Positions 11,757 to 23,264 of a DNA stretch of 64,000 nucleotides are shown piece by piece. Within the stretch, counting starts at the first letter, position 1. Each line of letters begins with the position of its first letter. The translations under genes and the position numbers were made by a program. Source of the DNA: Paragordius varius (taxonomy: Eukaryota; Nematomorpha); NCBI GenBank assembly GCA_964247055.1, contig OZ176051.1, positions 11,470,001-11,534,000 of the forward strand, read 5' to 3'. The notes beneath the pieces were generated by a model, which saw nothing but the letters and a program-made list of their open reading frames with translations, made no database searches and was not told the origin of the DNA.

Positions 11757-11779
11757 ATAGATATACCATTTTAAGAAAC

Positions 11780-11815
11780 ACTTTAACCGAACGTAACATT
11801 TTTTCTAGCTAACCA
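11780..11815 (+). repeat. Single AACGTAACATTTTTT repeat unit
   Basis: CACTTTAACCGAACGTAACA followed by a T run and CTAGCTAACC. This is a degenerate unit of the AACGCAACA family seen at 4.98 and 15.85 kb. Confidence 0.45.
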
Positions 11816-12186
11816 ACATTTGTTAGTTACTTTAATCCCATCATAATAATCTATTAATATCCTAATATTTTGTAGCAAAGTCCAATCAATAACATAAAGT
11901 TTTTGCCATAATAAAATATCATTTATGGGTTATTAACAAAAATTATGTGATTATAGGTAATATATCTGCTAATTGGGACAAGTGAATCAGGTCCACTATT
12001 TAAATGAAGAAATGTTGTTGGAGTAAACAATAAGGAGTCAATCATTCTACCGATAATCTTTGTAACCTTTTTTGGGTATGTAACTCAATTTGTTGATTAT
12101 ACCAAGGGTTCTATGCATTAGTCTAAATGTTAGGCAAATTCAAAAAAGGATATTACTTAAAATAGTGAGTAAAGCGTCATTCAAAG

Positions 12187-14150
12187 CAGTGGCGTACTGA
12201 GCATTTGCGGCGCCCGGGACATAAAACTCTTATGACGCCCCCTCCCCCACATCATTTTGAAAGCCAATAAAACAATTAAGTAAAAAGATATAAACGTCCT
12301 TAAAAGCTTCATTAAAATCAATTTTAGGATCTTGCAATCTATGTTAAACCCTATTCATTCTTATAAGTATTTGATGCCAGAAATTAGGGTTAAAAAATTG
12401 AAATTTAAAACACTCTGAAGTAAATTGGATGCCTCACTTTTTCACAAGTATTTAAAATATTTTTACTTATACAAATAGCTCTCTCAAATCATCTATTCCC
12501 TCAAGAATGGCCACGCTTAACAGTTTTTATAGTTTATTTTTATAGGTACCATCTAATAGTTTAATAAAAAAAAGATGGATATTTTTAGTTATTCCAAAAC
12601 AGGTCACAACAATAACATCTCGTTCTACCGTGACTCCTATTAAATCAAGGAATGATTGTCAATTGACAAATATTGCGCTTTTATTTTTTCCAGAAATCTC
12701 ACAGCTGCATTATCATAGCATTGAGATCTACAATTTAATAACTGAATATTATCCATATTTTAATTTTCCAGACCGTTTTAATTGACATTGCATCTTTGTT
12801 TAATAACTGAAAAAAACCCAAAAAGGATTCCTTTATGACAACTTTCTTTTTCTCATGATCAATTAACACCATGGTAACTTGAAAAATTAGTTCCCGATGC
12901 TCTATATCTGGCGTTGAATCATCAGTCCCTAATATTTACTTTTTTTATCTCATTGATCAATTAAGCTTACAACTCTTGAAGCTAAAAGATGTATAAACAC
13001 GTTTTGAATTTTGGATGAAACATAGGATAAAGTGTTAGGAGATTTTATTTCTCATGTGTTCTACCATTATTGACTAATACCGAGCTACATGTCTTAGTAA
13101 AGATAAGATTCCAGGATTCGGGCTAAGTCATCTAGATACAGATCGATCAAAAAGTAGGCATCAATAACAATACTCAGATCTGTTCTTTGATAATATAAAA
13201 ACCAAGACCTCTCACTTTTAAATCCTTCTTTTTTACCGACACATCTAAAATCAAGATTGGGGCATTGAACGTGATTTTTTGTTTCAAAGAGATGGCATTT
13301 ATTATGATATACTTGAGGTCCACGAAAAATTTCTGTGCGAAGCTGATTCGATATTACGGGAGGAACATTATTAATAGAAAAAGGCGACATCATTAAACTC
13401 TATAGATATAGCGCTTGGAAAAACTAATGGTATATTTGCAGTTTTCTCATCTCTATATATTGGATCAATAATAGGGTTTCTGGTGTATTAAAGTTATTAT
13501 TAAGGGGTGCCGTTATGTTTGTGTCGCATACACTTTTAATGTTAGGGTCAGATATTTTCGTTAAATAAAATTCATAATCATTCGCATTTTATTTGTTTTA
13601 TTCTCTTCATAAATTTTTTGTTTCCTATTTGCATAACCGTTTGTTTAGGCATTGATATCTGATGAAAATGAAAGTAATTATAAAAAATACAAGGCTATAT
13701 TAATAATAAAAACTTACCCTGTTAGAGATGGAATGATCTTGTTAATAAATAAAATTGGGTTTTGAAATTGAATATGTATAAAATAAAAATGCAATTATAA
13801 ATTATAAGAATAAGAGATAAGGTTTTGAACAGAGCGAGAAGTTAAAATTATTTAATTAAAGGCAATAAAAGAATTAACAACATGTGCTTGATAAAGAAAC
13901 GTTTTTTAAGCGAAAAGATAAGTTTGCAGATGTTGAAGTGAATAATGAATGTTGTTTTTTGATAATGTTTGATCTTGATCTCATTTATATATTTTTAAAT
14001 TATTTTAGGGATTACCTAAGTTGCTGAAAAATGATTTTTAAATTAAATTTAATTTGAAAAAATCATTCAGGCGCCCCTAAATAACGGCGCCCGGGGCATG
14101 ATGCACCCCCTTGCCCCCCCCCCCCCCCCCCCCCCAACGGTACGCCACTG
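12187..14150 (-). mobile_element. hAT transposon, ZMYM1/TTF-type, decayed
   Basis: Ends are CAGTGGCGTACTGAGC and GGTACGCCACTG, flanked by a perfect 8-bp duplication ATTCAAAG (12179-12186 and 14151-14158). Subterminal GGCGCCCGGG(A/G)CAT blocks occur at both ends, and a run of about 20 C lies at 14116-14135. Minus-strand fragments fit a TTF-zinc-finger hAT transposase. GFKSERSWFLYYQRTDLSIV (about 13.2 kb) resembles the TTF block; DDSTPDIEHRELIFQVTMVL with IKESFLGFF (about 12.8-12.95 kb) resembles the DESTD...I.E.FLGF block of ZMYM1-like proteins. The frame is broken in several places. It belongs to the same family as the outer element at 56035-59981. Confidence 0.88.
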
Positions 14151-14504
14151 ATTCAAAGGTTTTCGGGGCATCAAAGTATGCATTAGCGAATTTACCTATT
14201 CAACTCTTTATATATCGATATTAAAAAAATGCATATTACCAAAAGCTCAGATAGTTTTAACGGTAAACACGTTTTTATAACATTTGAAATAGCTATTTCG
14301 TGGTAATTTATGTTCATCAGTAAAAATAAAACGGTTATTTATTTGGGATAATTAACAAATGTTTTGCATAACACACATATTTGTTGTCCGTTTTTCAAGA
14401 TATTTAGCACCTGTCCACAAAATTTGGGTGATTATGCGCTAATCGAAATTGAAGCGTTTGCAAGTGTTATTTCGACGCTCACTTAGTATGAATTATTTAT
14501 ATAG

Positions 14505-14725
14505 AAAATATCTCCTAAAATGATAATCAACCATAATATCTCAACTTTCTCATTAATTTTTGAATTATATTATCCTTAATTTTCACTTTTTGCCTAATTT
14601 CGATTTCTCTTAATATTTCAACTAGGTCGTCAACAGATTATAATTTTTGCAGGAAATGAATTCACTGGTCATAAGCTATTTCATAAAAAAAATTTTGTTA
14701 AAAAATTAACCCTCTTTTTTGCACA
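14505..14725 (-). repeat. Single arm of the foldback family found at 38.7-40.7 kb
   Basis: The block from AAAATATCTCCTAAAATGAT to GGTCATAAGCTATTTCAT closely matches the right arm of the palindromes at 39.4-39.94 and 40.4-40.74 kb. Only one arm is present here. Confidence 0.65.
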
Positions 14726-15840
14726 CACAGTTTTAGTATTTTTTCATTCAAAATTATTCCTATTATATCTTTATTTGTTTCAAATTAATTTTCTGCTAAC
14801 AATAATTAATGCTTTAAACCAGTGGCCAAAAGGAAGCAAAGTTCCCAAGAAAAATCTAGGGAGGCGCGAAAAATTTGGAGAAATTCTTAATATATGTTAT
14901 AAACATAATGTTTATTATTATTATTTAATTAGTTTATTTAATATTATTTATAAAATTTTTAAGTTAAAGTATTGGGAAGTGATCATTGCTAAATTATATA
15001 AATTCACACATATTGTATCTAATTATTTTCTCTGTTATTTAAAAATGCTGAAATTCGAATGGGCATTATAATATTATTTAAATATAAAGAATAATGTAAT
15101 ACATTCGTACAGGTCTTCTATGTGAATGGTCAATAAATTAACAATAAATCCATTTAAAGTTTATGTAAACACTGAACTAGAGGAGGCATTAACGTTGGAA
15201 ATAATTTATACCAAGAAATTTTGGATAAAAGCGACAAGTAGCACGGGTTAATTTCATTTAAAACGAATAAAAGCATTATGTATAAAACTTTTTATGAAAC
15301 TTTAGTTAAAATATTTACATCATTAAACCCCACGACATTTTTACAATTTTAAAGAATCCTATTGATTTTTTTTGAATTTTAGCCGCTTTACTTTTGAATG
15401 AGGCAATTTATTGAGAAGACTAATAATTTCATGTATTTTACATAAAATAATTAGCCTTTTAAATAAGCTGTGGTATTAAAGCGGCCAAACAAAAATATAT
15501 TAACATTTTATATAAAATTAGTTTCTTAAGGTTTTATACTAAAGTTTTAGTCTAAAGCTTTTATTATTTCATAATGCATTTAATTTTTGGGTTAGATGGA
15601 ATAACCCGTCTACTTGTAAGTGACAAATAATAAGCTCGACTAAAAAGATGTCATATGAAATTTGCATATAAGGCCCTAATTTACAAGCAAATATTAAAAC
15701 AGCTAAATATATGTATTTAAGCTATAAAATTTAATTATTCTTGAGACATATTATAAAGTTAAATTTGATTTTCATTATAAAAAAATATAAAATTTAGAAA
15801 CATAACTAAAGACACATACACTATATATATCCTTTTTTAG
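14726..15840. other. AT-rich intergenic stretch
   Basis: Open frames here are AT-biased and show no recognisable protein. No repeat match noticed. Confidence 0.4.
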
Positions 15841-15844
15841 TTAG

Positions 15845-16030
15845 CAATACTTTTTCAAAAGCAACACTTTATTAAGCAAACGCAAAATTTTTAATCCAAA
15901 CGCATTATTTCTTCGATCTAACTCAACGTTTTTTAACCGAACGCAACATTTTGTCCACATCCAATATTTTTGGTTCCATTTGGATAGAATGCGTTTGTTT
16001 GAAAATGTTGCGTTTGGTTGAAAAATGGTA
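15845..16030. repeat. Inverted array of AACGCAACA units (MITE-like)
   Basis: At least five degenerate units ((A)AACGCAACATTTT, CAAACGCATT) run in one direction at 15845-15957. Two or three run in the opposite direction at 15985-16028 (AATGCGTTTG, AATGTTGCGTTTGG). The arms flank a short spacer. The layout suggests a small non-autonomous element whose terminal inverted repeats are themselves tandem arrays. Confidence 0.65.
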
Positions 16031-16737
16031 TATATGTGGAATATAGTGTATCAAAGAAGGTTAACTTTTTGATGATTACGAACAAAAAATTAAACTAATC
16101 TTTTTATCCAATATTGTCGTTATAGTAAACTTAAAAATCATAACATTTGCGATACAATCGACATTTTTTAATATGTTCAATGATATGGCCAATAACATAA
16201 TAAAATTCTTATATCGATGATAATTAAGTTGAATTACTTGTAATAATATAGCTAAATTCGATTCATGTGCGATTTATTGACCCATGTTAAAATAAGTTAC
16301 TTACGTACTTTTACTTATCTCCTTATGCGTATGTTTTTTTACTTATACTTACTTTTTTAAATAAATATCACACATTCAACATAAGTCTGATCCTGGTAGA
16401 CTTTTTAAATTAAAAGTGTTTTTACCGTTTCCACTCTTTAAAATACCTAAATTGCTATCAAAAACCCTAAACTAATTTAAGGCAAAATATTTATCGGAAA
16501 GTTTATGTCAATACATATTTAAAACATTTATTGTGCAATATAGGTATTTTTGTAATTTTAATAAAACTTGCTCATTTTAGACGGGTCCGAAAACTAGACT
16601 ATCAGATCTAACATCTAAATTTAAATATATATATAATTATTATTTTGCATTTTATATATAGGTTCTAATATATTATAATAATAAAATTTGGAATAGGTCA
16701 TTTACCTCTCACCAAAAATATTTTATTAGCATAAGGT

Positions 16738-16875
16738 GCGCAAACTTCAAAATATTTTGATATGGAGCAGTTGCCACAAATGTTTCATTAACTTTCATAT
16801 GTGACCCATAAGGCACCGAAATAACATGATAATCCTGATACTTTTTTCTATCAGAAGATTATGATTTATCAGGAT
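16738..16875 (+). repeat. Dispersed repeat family R2, partial copy
   Basis: Matches the 3' part of the family: GTTGCCACAAATGTTTCATT, then GGCACCGAAATAACATGATA and ATCCTGATACTTTTTTCTAT. Confidence 0.55.
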
Positions 16876-17094
16876 ACAACATATACTGATTTTGTGCGCA
16901 GTGTTTATATAAATCAGGGATACGCTTTGTTCGGTAAACAAAAGTGTTCTAAAAAATTATGACAAAAACAAAAAATTGAGTTTCAATCAATATTTAATGA
17001 TTATTTAGTAAATTTATCATCCATTGGACTTAAAACAAATAAGAAAACCAAAAATTATCAAAGCAGTTCGTGAAAATATTTGTGTTATACAACC

Positions 17095-17098
<4 letters not shown>

Positions 17099-17141
<43 letters not shown>
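17099..17141. repeat. (TA)n microsatellite
   Basis: Nearly uninterrupted TA dinucleotides. Similar tracts occur at about 21294-21323, 31747-31767, 38709-38725, 51259-51282, 51496-51539, 56200-56249 and 60990-61021. Confidence 0.95.
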
Positions 17142-18691
17142 GTGTTGTTCAATAAAAATATATTCTTAATGTTTGTATGTAGGCTAATGGTGAAAATATA
17201 TTTGACATAAGTCAAAAAAATTAATAATTCATGATTTGGTTTGACGAATAAATTTTTGAACTTTTTTTGTGAAAAAAATATTTTGGAGGAAACTTACTAA
17301 TAAATCATTTATTTTTATAAAAGACAACTAAAGCTTTGGTTAAAGTTTTTATGTCTTGTGAAGAATTGCCCAAAGTCATTTTTTACTTTAAGTAATATTA
17401 CCATATTATTTGACAGTATGAACCAATGTAGTTGACACTTTTTATTACTTTTTTATGACAGTTGAGAAATTGCAATGTATTTGCCTTTTTTACATGGAAT
17501 TTATTTTGATTATTTTACAAGTCACAATAATTTGCGATGCTTATCGATAATTATTTTATTCATTATGGCATATAAGATTTAATTGCTATATCACTTAAAA
17601 AATTTCAATAATTATGTAGAAAAGTTATTTATTTGTGGAAAAATAATTTAATATTTAATATATACCAAACGAAAATTTTATTTGATACAATTAATATAAA
17701 AGTTTAAAATGGTATTTTACATTTAAAAAATTTCACACAACTAGTATAATATTATTTATTGGCTTTCGAAAACTTAAAATTATTTTTAATTTAAAAATGA
17801 TATGTTACCTAATTTTCATGGTAAAACCGGTTAATAAAATTAAAATGTTCCTTCCTGTTACAAATTATGCATCTAAGTAATTGAATCGGTTATAAATGAT
17901 AATTTGTTTTATAGGGTTTGCAAATCTATTTCATTAATACATGCTATGATTAAAATTCTTAGTTTTATGTAACAAGCGACTACTTGTTATAATTAAATAA
18001 TTTTTTCGTCTATAAAAAAAATTTTTTGTTTATTCAAATATATACCATTATGAAATATCTTATACAAGTATTTAAAACTTATTGTGTTTATGAGTCGGAA
18101 ATTTATCTCATCATATGATTCAAAATTTCATTTTTTATATTGTTAATTCAAATAAATAATTATAGTTTAATTTGGTCCAATGCCTACCCCAAAAGCATTT
18201 TTCTGGACAGAGTGATTATGTTAACACCTTCAGTTTTTACAGGAGCTTAAATTGATTTGAAAAACGGTATTCGATAAGAGTGTCCGGTACTGAAACGAAT
18301 CGATTTACGTTTCGTTTCCAATTTATAAAAAATTGTTATTGGTTTTGTAAAATATAATGGTTAAATATAAATTAATATCGATAAAAATTGACAACTTTGG
18401 AAGAGTTGATAAACAACATTTACATAGTGTTGGACGTTGGCATGCGTTTGTATTTTAAAAGACAGTTTTAGAACTTAAATAATATTCTTTTTATACTTAT
18501 TTTTATTTTAATCAATAGACTTTTATGTAGGGACAATGATTAAATCAATAATATTTTAATATTCACATATTATGCAAATTTTTAATATTATTCACAAAAA
18601 ATAAACTGTTTCTACAGGAAACTTTTATATTTAATAAATAAACCACACACATACAACACATACAATAGATTCTACATATACAATAACAAGA

Positions 18692-18723
18692 TATAAAGCA
18701 ACTCAACTCATTTCTTATCAGTT
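18692..18723 (+). promoter_or_regulatory. Core promoter of PNP (TATA box plus initiator)
   Basis: TATAAA at 18692-18697 is followed by TCAGTT at 18718-18723, putting the A of the initiator 28 bp after the first T of the TATA box. This is the classical arthropod spacing and TCAGT initiator. The inferred start at 18720 gives a leader of about 70 nt before the ATG at 18790. Confidence 0.7.
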
Positions 18724-18789
18724 AATACATTTTTATAACATATAAAATTATTATTATTAACTTTTATTCGCAAAAATAAATTCCAAACA

Positions 18790-19018
18790 ATGAATGGTCA
18801 TTCCATTACAAACGGTTGCTGTCACCACGAACAAAATGATTTCTACGAGCTAATAGAAAAAGCTTCAGATTACATCAATAGCAAAGTGCCTAAGGATTGG
18901 CCGGAAAAGCCATCTTTTGGTATTATTTGTGGTTCCGGACTTCATCAAATTGGAAAAATATTGGAGGAATCTATCACTATTCCCTATGAAACCATACCTG
19001 GCATGTCAGTGAGCAAAG
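18790..19018 (+). CDS. PNP: Purine nucleoside phosphorylase, exon 1
   Basis: PNP cleaves purine nucleosides with phosphate to base and ribose-1-phosphate in the cytosol (purine salvage). The five exons (18790-19018, 20365-20468, 20546-20721, 21325-21515, 21820-22112) join in frame to 330 residues with GT-AG introns in phases 1, 0, 2 and 1. Exon 1 carries the N-terminus and the phosphate-binding loop IICGSGLHQIG (Ser49). Later blocks: QGRSHYYEG (Arg100, His102), TNCAGG (Asn131), FGTRFPPM, GGPCYETFAE (Glu217), VGMST (Met235), and His305 matching human His257. This is the trimeric eukaryotic type. Human PNP has 289 residues; the extra length is an N-terminal extension plus an insertion before His305. 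Asp259 replaces human Asn243. The start is the only ATG fitting the promoter and the homology. Confidence 0.95.
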
Positions 19019-20364
19019 GTAATTTCGTTATGAAATTTTGCTATATTTTTTATATATCCAAAATTTAGTAAATGAACCACAACCAATGGGTTACAAACGG
19101 ATAAAAAATTTTCATATATAATAATCTAATTTGAAGAAAATGTCGCCATTTGTTAAATGTATGTCATACAATTTTAAACAGGGCTATTATTAAATGTTTC
19201 TTTTAACTAAAGTTCGGAATTTAACAAAAAATTTCTCATAGATTAGGAATGGCTTATTCCTGTTACACACTCCATGCATAAGCAAAATCATTTTTGAAAA
19301 CAAGAAAACTTATTTATCGAAACCCAGACATTTTCTCTTACAAGGCATTTTTTAAATCTACTCCGCAATCTAATTTAACTTAAAATGATAGCTAAATGGT
19401 AATTATGTTTTAAATAATAATGTTGATTAGCATAAAAGTTATGGGGATAGTTCGTTTGCAAAAAGAATATTAGAACGAAAAAAGGGTCCTGAGTTTGAAT
19501 TAGAAAATGTATAATTTTCAGACTTATATAATTGGTATTTTATAAATATTCACGAATACCTATAAAGTTAGTTGCTTTAGTGTTTTGGGAATACAAATAA
19601 TGTATAATAACTAACTAAAATATAGGGATATAAATTTTGAAATTTGATCATATTAATTCTGTAAATTAGTTACAAATAATTTATAGCCTCGTTATAAAAG
19701 GTTAGTATCCAAATACATAACCTAAAACCTTTAATCAGTATTCAATAAAATATGTTTAATTTATTATCTTACTAATATATTATGTAATTGAAAAAATTTC
19801 CTTATATTAACGCGTTTGCATGTTATGTTTGTTATAGGAGTTATAGGTTGAAAAAGTTTTCAACGGTTCGATAAAAAATAGATATTTTATTTTCTTTAAT
19901 TTATTTTATAAAACCAGTTTGGGCTATTCATCAAACCAACCACTATTTATTCGAATATTTTAACGTATTTCATTCTAATAAATTAGTGTTATATTAAAAA
20001 TAATCTTTTAAATTACAATATAAATAAGTATTCCTTACTAGAAAGTTATTAATTATTGCCAAAAAGTTACGAAAACAAATGGCAGTATTATTGGCTTATA
20101 TATATTTTTTTCACTTTATATTATTATTAGCCAATTATTTCCTTTTGTTTTCTTAACTTTTCAATAATTACTAACTTTCTAGCAATGTATACTTACTCAT
20201 AATGTTTTTTGTATGGCTCATTGCCTATACTCCTTATAGTTATAAAACTGATTGCGTATAAACTATTTTATGTTAAGCAATAATTTATTTACAAAAATTA
20301 TTAAGTTGTTTAAATGTTATTCGAAATATAAAAAGTGGAAATGTAAATAAGATTCATATGTTAG
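19019..20364 (+). other. PNP intron 1, containing a MITE
   Basis: AT-rich intron of 1.35 kb. It holds a Tc1-like MITE at about 20026-20202, annotated separately. No exon seen inside. Confidence 0.7.
20026..20202. repeat. MITE family M3 (Tc1-like ends), copy in PNP intron 1
   Basis: Imperfect palindrome. The left arm contains CTAGAAAGTTATTAATTATT and TTGGCTTATATA; the right arm contains AATAATTACTAACTTTCTAG followed by CAATGTATACTTACTCAT. Other copies lie at 35297-35470 and 42783-42895. Confidence 0.7.
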
Positions 20365-20468
20365 TTCTTGGTCACCAAAATTCAGTTGTTATGGGGAAAG
20401 TGAAAGGACATGTTGTAGTCTGCTTCCAGGGCCGATCTCATTACTATGAAGGCAATCCCATGTGGAAG
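20365..20468 (+). CDS. PNP: Purine nucleoside phosphorylase, exon 2
   Basis: The acceptor TTCATATGTTAG ends at 20364. Two bases complete Val77, then LGHQNSVVMGKVKGHVV and VCFQGRSHYYEG, ending MWK|GTAAAA. It aligns with the human segment ending QGRFHMYEGYPLWK. The phosphate-contacting Arg and His of that motif are kept; the Phe between them is Ser here. Confidence 0.92.
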
Positions 20469-20545
20469 GTAAAAAATGCATATATAATTATAAATAACGC
20501 TTACTTAAGTTTTGGCACCGCTTAAAATATTTTCCATATTCGAAG

Positions 20546-20721
20546 GTTACTATGCCAGTACGAATTATGAAGCTATTAGGGTGTCACACACTTATTATTA
20601 CCAATTGCGCAGGTGGAATCAACCCAAAGTTTAAAGTGGGGGATATAATGGTTATGAAAGATCATATCAATTTTGTGGGACTAGCAGGAGAAAATGCATT
20701 GCGTGGACCTAATAACCCAAA
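20546..20721 (+). CDS. PNP: Purine nucleoside phosphorylase, exon 3
   Basis: Encodes VTMPVRIMKLLGCHTLIITN, CAGGINPKFKVGDIMVMKDH and INFVGLAGENALRGPNNPK, aligning with human TFPVRVFHLLG...GPNDERF. TNAAGG of human is TNCAGG here, with the purine-pocket Asn kept. The donor AA|GTATAC is in phase 2. The intron upstream is only 77 bp. Confidence 0.95.
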
Positions 20722-21290
20722 GTATACGCAATACTTTGTAAAAAAATTAATAATAAATAAATTCGTTAAGAAATTTTTTTGAAATGTTAAAATAATAATT
20801 GTTATAAAAAGTTTGTCCTATTTAACCGACCCACAACTTTCAAAGCAGTCAAGTAGTTATATAATATATTGAGATTTCCCGGAGAACATTTTAAAATTAA
20901 ATTAACCAATCATTGACAGGGTATAAATTGAAAAATATTCAGTGAATTGGCATAAAGGTTCCCCTGACACTGACTGTAAACACGTTGGAAAAAAAACTCA
21001 AAATCTTTCTAACATATGTTAATTTATATAATTTAAACGTAAGATAAGATCGGATTTTAGATTATGTGCAAAATAGGTCAATTCAATATCCATTTTTCCC
21101 GCCAGATAAATTAAGATTTACTCTACTGTTATGTTTAAGTATTAATTTTAGTTATTAAATTAAGAAATAAAAATGCAAATATGGATATCCAACCTCTAGC
21201 CATTTTGTCCAAAAAATAAGCAAATGTCCCAAAATTCTTATTTATATTTAAGGGATATATTTTAAAAACTAATATGCTATGTGTTAAACT

Positions 21291-21324
<34 letters not shown>

Positions 21325-21325
<1 letters not shown>

Positions 21326-21515
21326 TTTGGAACACGATTTCCACCCATGGAATATTGTTATGATAAGCGGCTCCGATCTAAAGTTAATCAGTTATTCCGC
21401 AAACATCATTTAAGTCATATGCATCAACAAGGAGTTTACTGTTGTATTGGTGGACCGTGCTATGAAACATTTGCTGAATATCGAATGCTTAAAGTTATTG
21501 GATCCGATGCTGTAG
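21325..21515 (+). CDS. PNP: Purine nucleoside phosphorylase, exon 4
   Basis: Encodes FGTRFPPMEYCYDKRLRSK through GVYCCIGGPCYETFAEYRML and KVIGSDAVG. Phe175 matches the human Phe159 contributed to the neighbouring subunit's active site. Glu217 matches the base-binding Glu201, preceded by Tyr instead of Phe200. The 3' splice site follows directly on an (AT)n run and has no pyrimidine tract. Confidence 0.95.
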
Positions 21516-21819
21516 GTTTGAATTGTTGAATTTAAAAGTAGAAGAATGTTTTTACGATATTGATGTGAGTCTGTTATTTAAAAATTATTTTCGATATTTA
21601 TATTCTAAAACTCTATGACTAAAGCTTAATTCTATATATTTTTGATACCTATAACGGATGCTAGTTTGATATTTTAGTAGTTTTTAACAGGAAAAGGAAG
21701 GTACAGGGTACCAATCTTTCACCAGTTAAATAAAAGGCTTATGGATTATACAGTTACAATTTAAAGGAAATATCTATATTCAAATCATATAAATTTGTCA
21801 TTCTTTACGCCTGTTTTAG

Positions 21820-22112
21820 GCATGAGTACGGCACATGAGGTAACCGTGGCCCGGCATTGTGATATGAAAGTTGTAGGACTAAGCCTAATATCTGACATTG
21901 TTAATACACATGAAATGGAGGAAATGTTGAATGAAAGTGCAGATAGTGATTCTGACGATATCAATCCCCATTCTACAGTAAATGGCTCGAATGTGGTTAA
22001 AGCCACTAGTAATGGTACTAGCACAGTAAGTCATGATCAAGTCTTGGCAAGTGCCGAAAACTCTGTTCAACATTTGGCTCTTATCATTAAAAATTTGATT
22101 ACGTCTCTTTAA
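21820..22112 (+). CDS. PNP: Purine nucleoside phosphorylase, exon 5 (C-terminus)
   Basis: The acceptor GCCTGTTTTAG is strong. It encodes MSTAHEVTVARHCDMKVVGL and SLISDIVNTHEMEEM, then an acidic, Ser/Asn/Thr-rich stretch (residues about 271-303), then SHDQVLASAENSVQHLALII to TAA at 22110-22112. Human LITNKV aligns with LISDIV, so base-contacting Asn243 is Asp259. His305 of SHDQVL aligns with human His257. The extra stretch falls in the mobile loop between these two sites. Confidence 0.95.
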
Positions 22113-22268
22113 AAATATTAATTTTATAAATCGGGTTATTAGGTCATCAATCTTTTAGCGAAACAAATTATTTATAAGGTGCTATTAGCCTAATTAATTT
22201 TAAAATTTTTTATGAGATTGTACAATAGTGTTTTATAGGATATTTTTTTTATACAACATTAAAACAAT

Positions 22269-22274
22269 AATAAA
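22269..22274 (+). promoter_or_regulatory. Poly(A) signal of PNP
   Basis: First AATAAA after the PNP stop, about 155 nt downstream. Confidence 0.55.
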
Positions 22275-22279
22275 TAATG

Positions 22280-23263
22280 GTTTTGAAATTTTTTACGTAT
22301 TATGCATTTAGGTTCATTTTTTAGGCTTTCTGATTGTATTCGAATTCATTCGTTTCCGAAATATAAAATATAAAGGTCACTTTGCATAAAAAACTGATTT
22401 AATCACTATATAGTATTATTTATCAAAATAAATAATACCTGTTCAAATAAGGCATGATTTTTTTACGGTTGATTTAATTAACTACGATATAGAGTAAACG
22501 TTACCTAAACTTGTTTGTGATAAATCAAAGTTAACAGAAAAGTCTCAAAGATATAACTAAAGTTTCACTTTTGTCTAACGCCTTTTTGGACACTATAATA
22601 TTTTTAAATGATTAGTTCATGCGGTGGTAAGATCTTAATAACACTTGGATACAACATTCATTTCAGACCTTAGATTCAAATTGGGGTAGATAAATACCCT
22701 AGGCCTGTTTAAAATTAAATACTTAAAAAAATATGAAAAAATCGAAATCATGGCTAAATTTTGCACTTACATAACAATAAACCGAAAAATAGAAAATATT
22801 TCGTTCTAAAATATTGATATTAATTATTTTGAGGTAAAACCTAAAGGTAAAAATTTCGTCACATATGTGCATTAGCTAACATGAAAAATAAAACAATATA
22901 AACCATTTTTTCTATTCCTATCAATGTTAGATGTGATTTAAATAAAAAAATTAGCTTTGCGAAATTTTCAAAAATGATGTAGAATAAAAATAGCCTCAAA
23001 GTAGTTTGACATGGACTTTTTTTTTAAACTAATTATTATTTTATATAATTTTGATTAGGATAAGAGAATAAATTTAAATTTAGACAGTTTCCTACAGTAG
23101 TTTTTTAAGAATATTAACTTAAATACAGTTTGGGATTTCTAGATACCCCAAATTGAATCGAAGTGTCAAATATGTGTGTTGTTAAATAACTTTCCAATTT
23201 GTTTAAAAATATAAACATATACTTAAGTAAACTCTTTTACATTTATACATATATTATAATACT
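22280..23263. other. AT-rich intergenic stretch
   Basis: No gene recognised. The segment 22620-22690 has weak tRNA-like boxes (GGTGGTAAGATC and AGATTCAAATT) but no cloverleaf; see the rejected list. Confidence 0.4.
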
Positions 23264-23264
23264 A

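Larger units (their letters stand above)
16031..18690. other. AT-rich intergenic stretch upstream of PNP
   Basis: Holds an R2 repeat fragment (16738-16875) and a (TA)n tract (17099-17141). Nothing else recognised before the PNP promoter. Confidence 0.5.

Noticed and set aside
14775-15071. 98-codon plus-strand open frame
   Set aside because: Low-complexity Tyr/Ile/Leu/Lys composition typical of AT-rich non-coding DNA; no homology, splice or promoter support.
22620-22690. tRNA-like or SINE head (GGTGGTAAGATC ... AGATTCAAATT)
   Set aside because: Boxes are degenerate and no acceptor stem or cloverleaf pairs; no second copy noticed.
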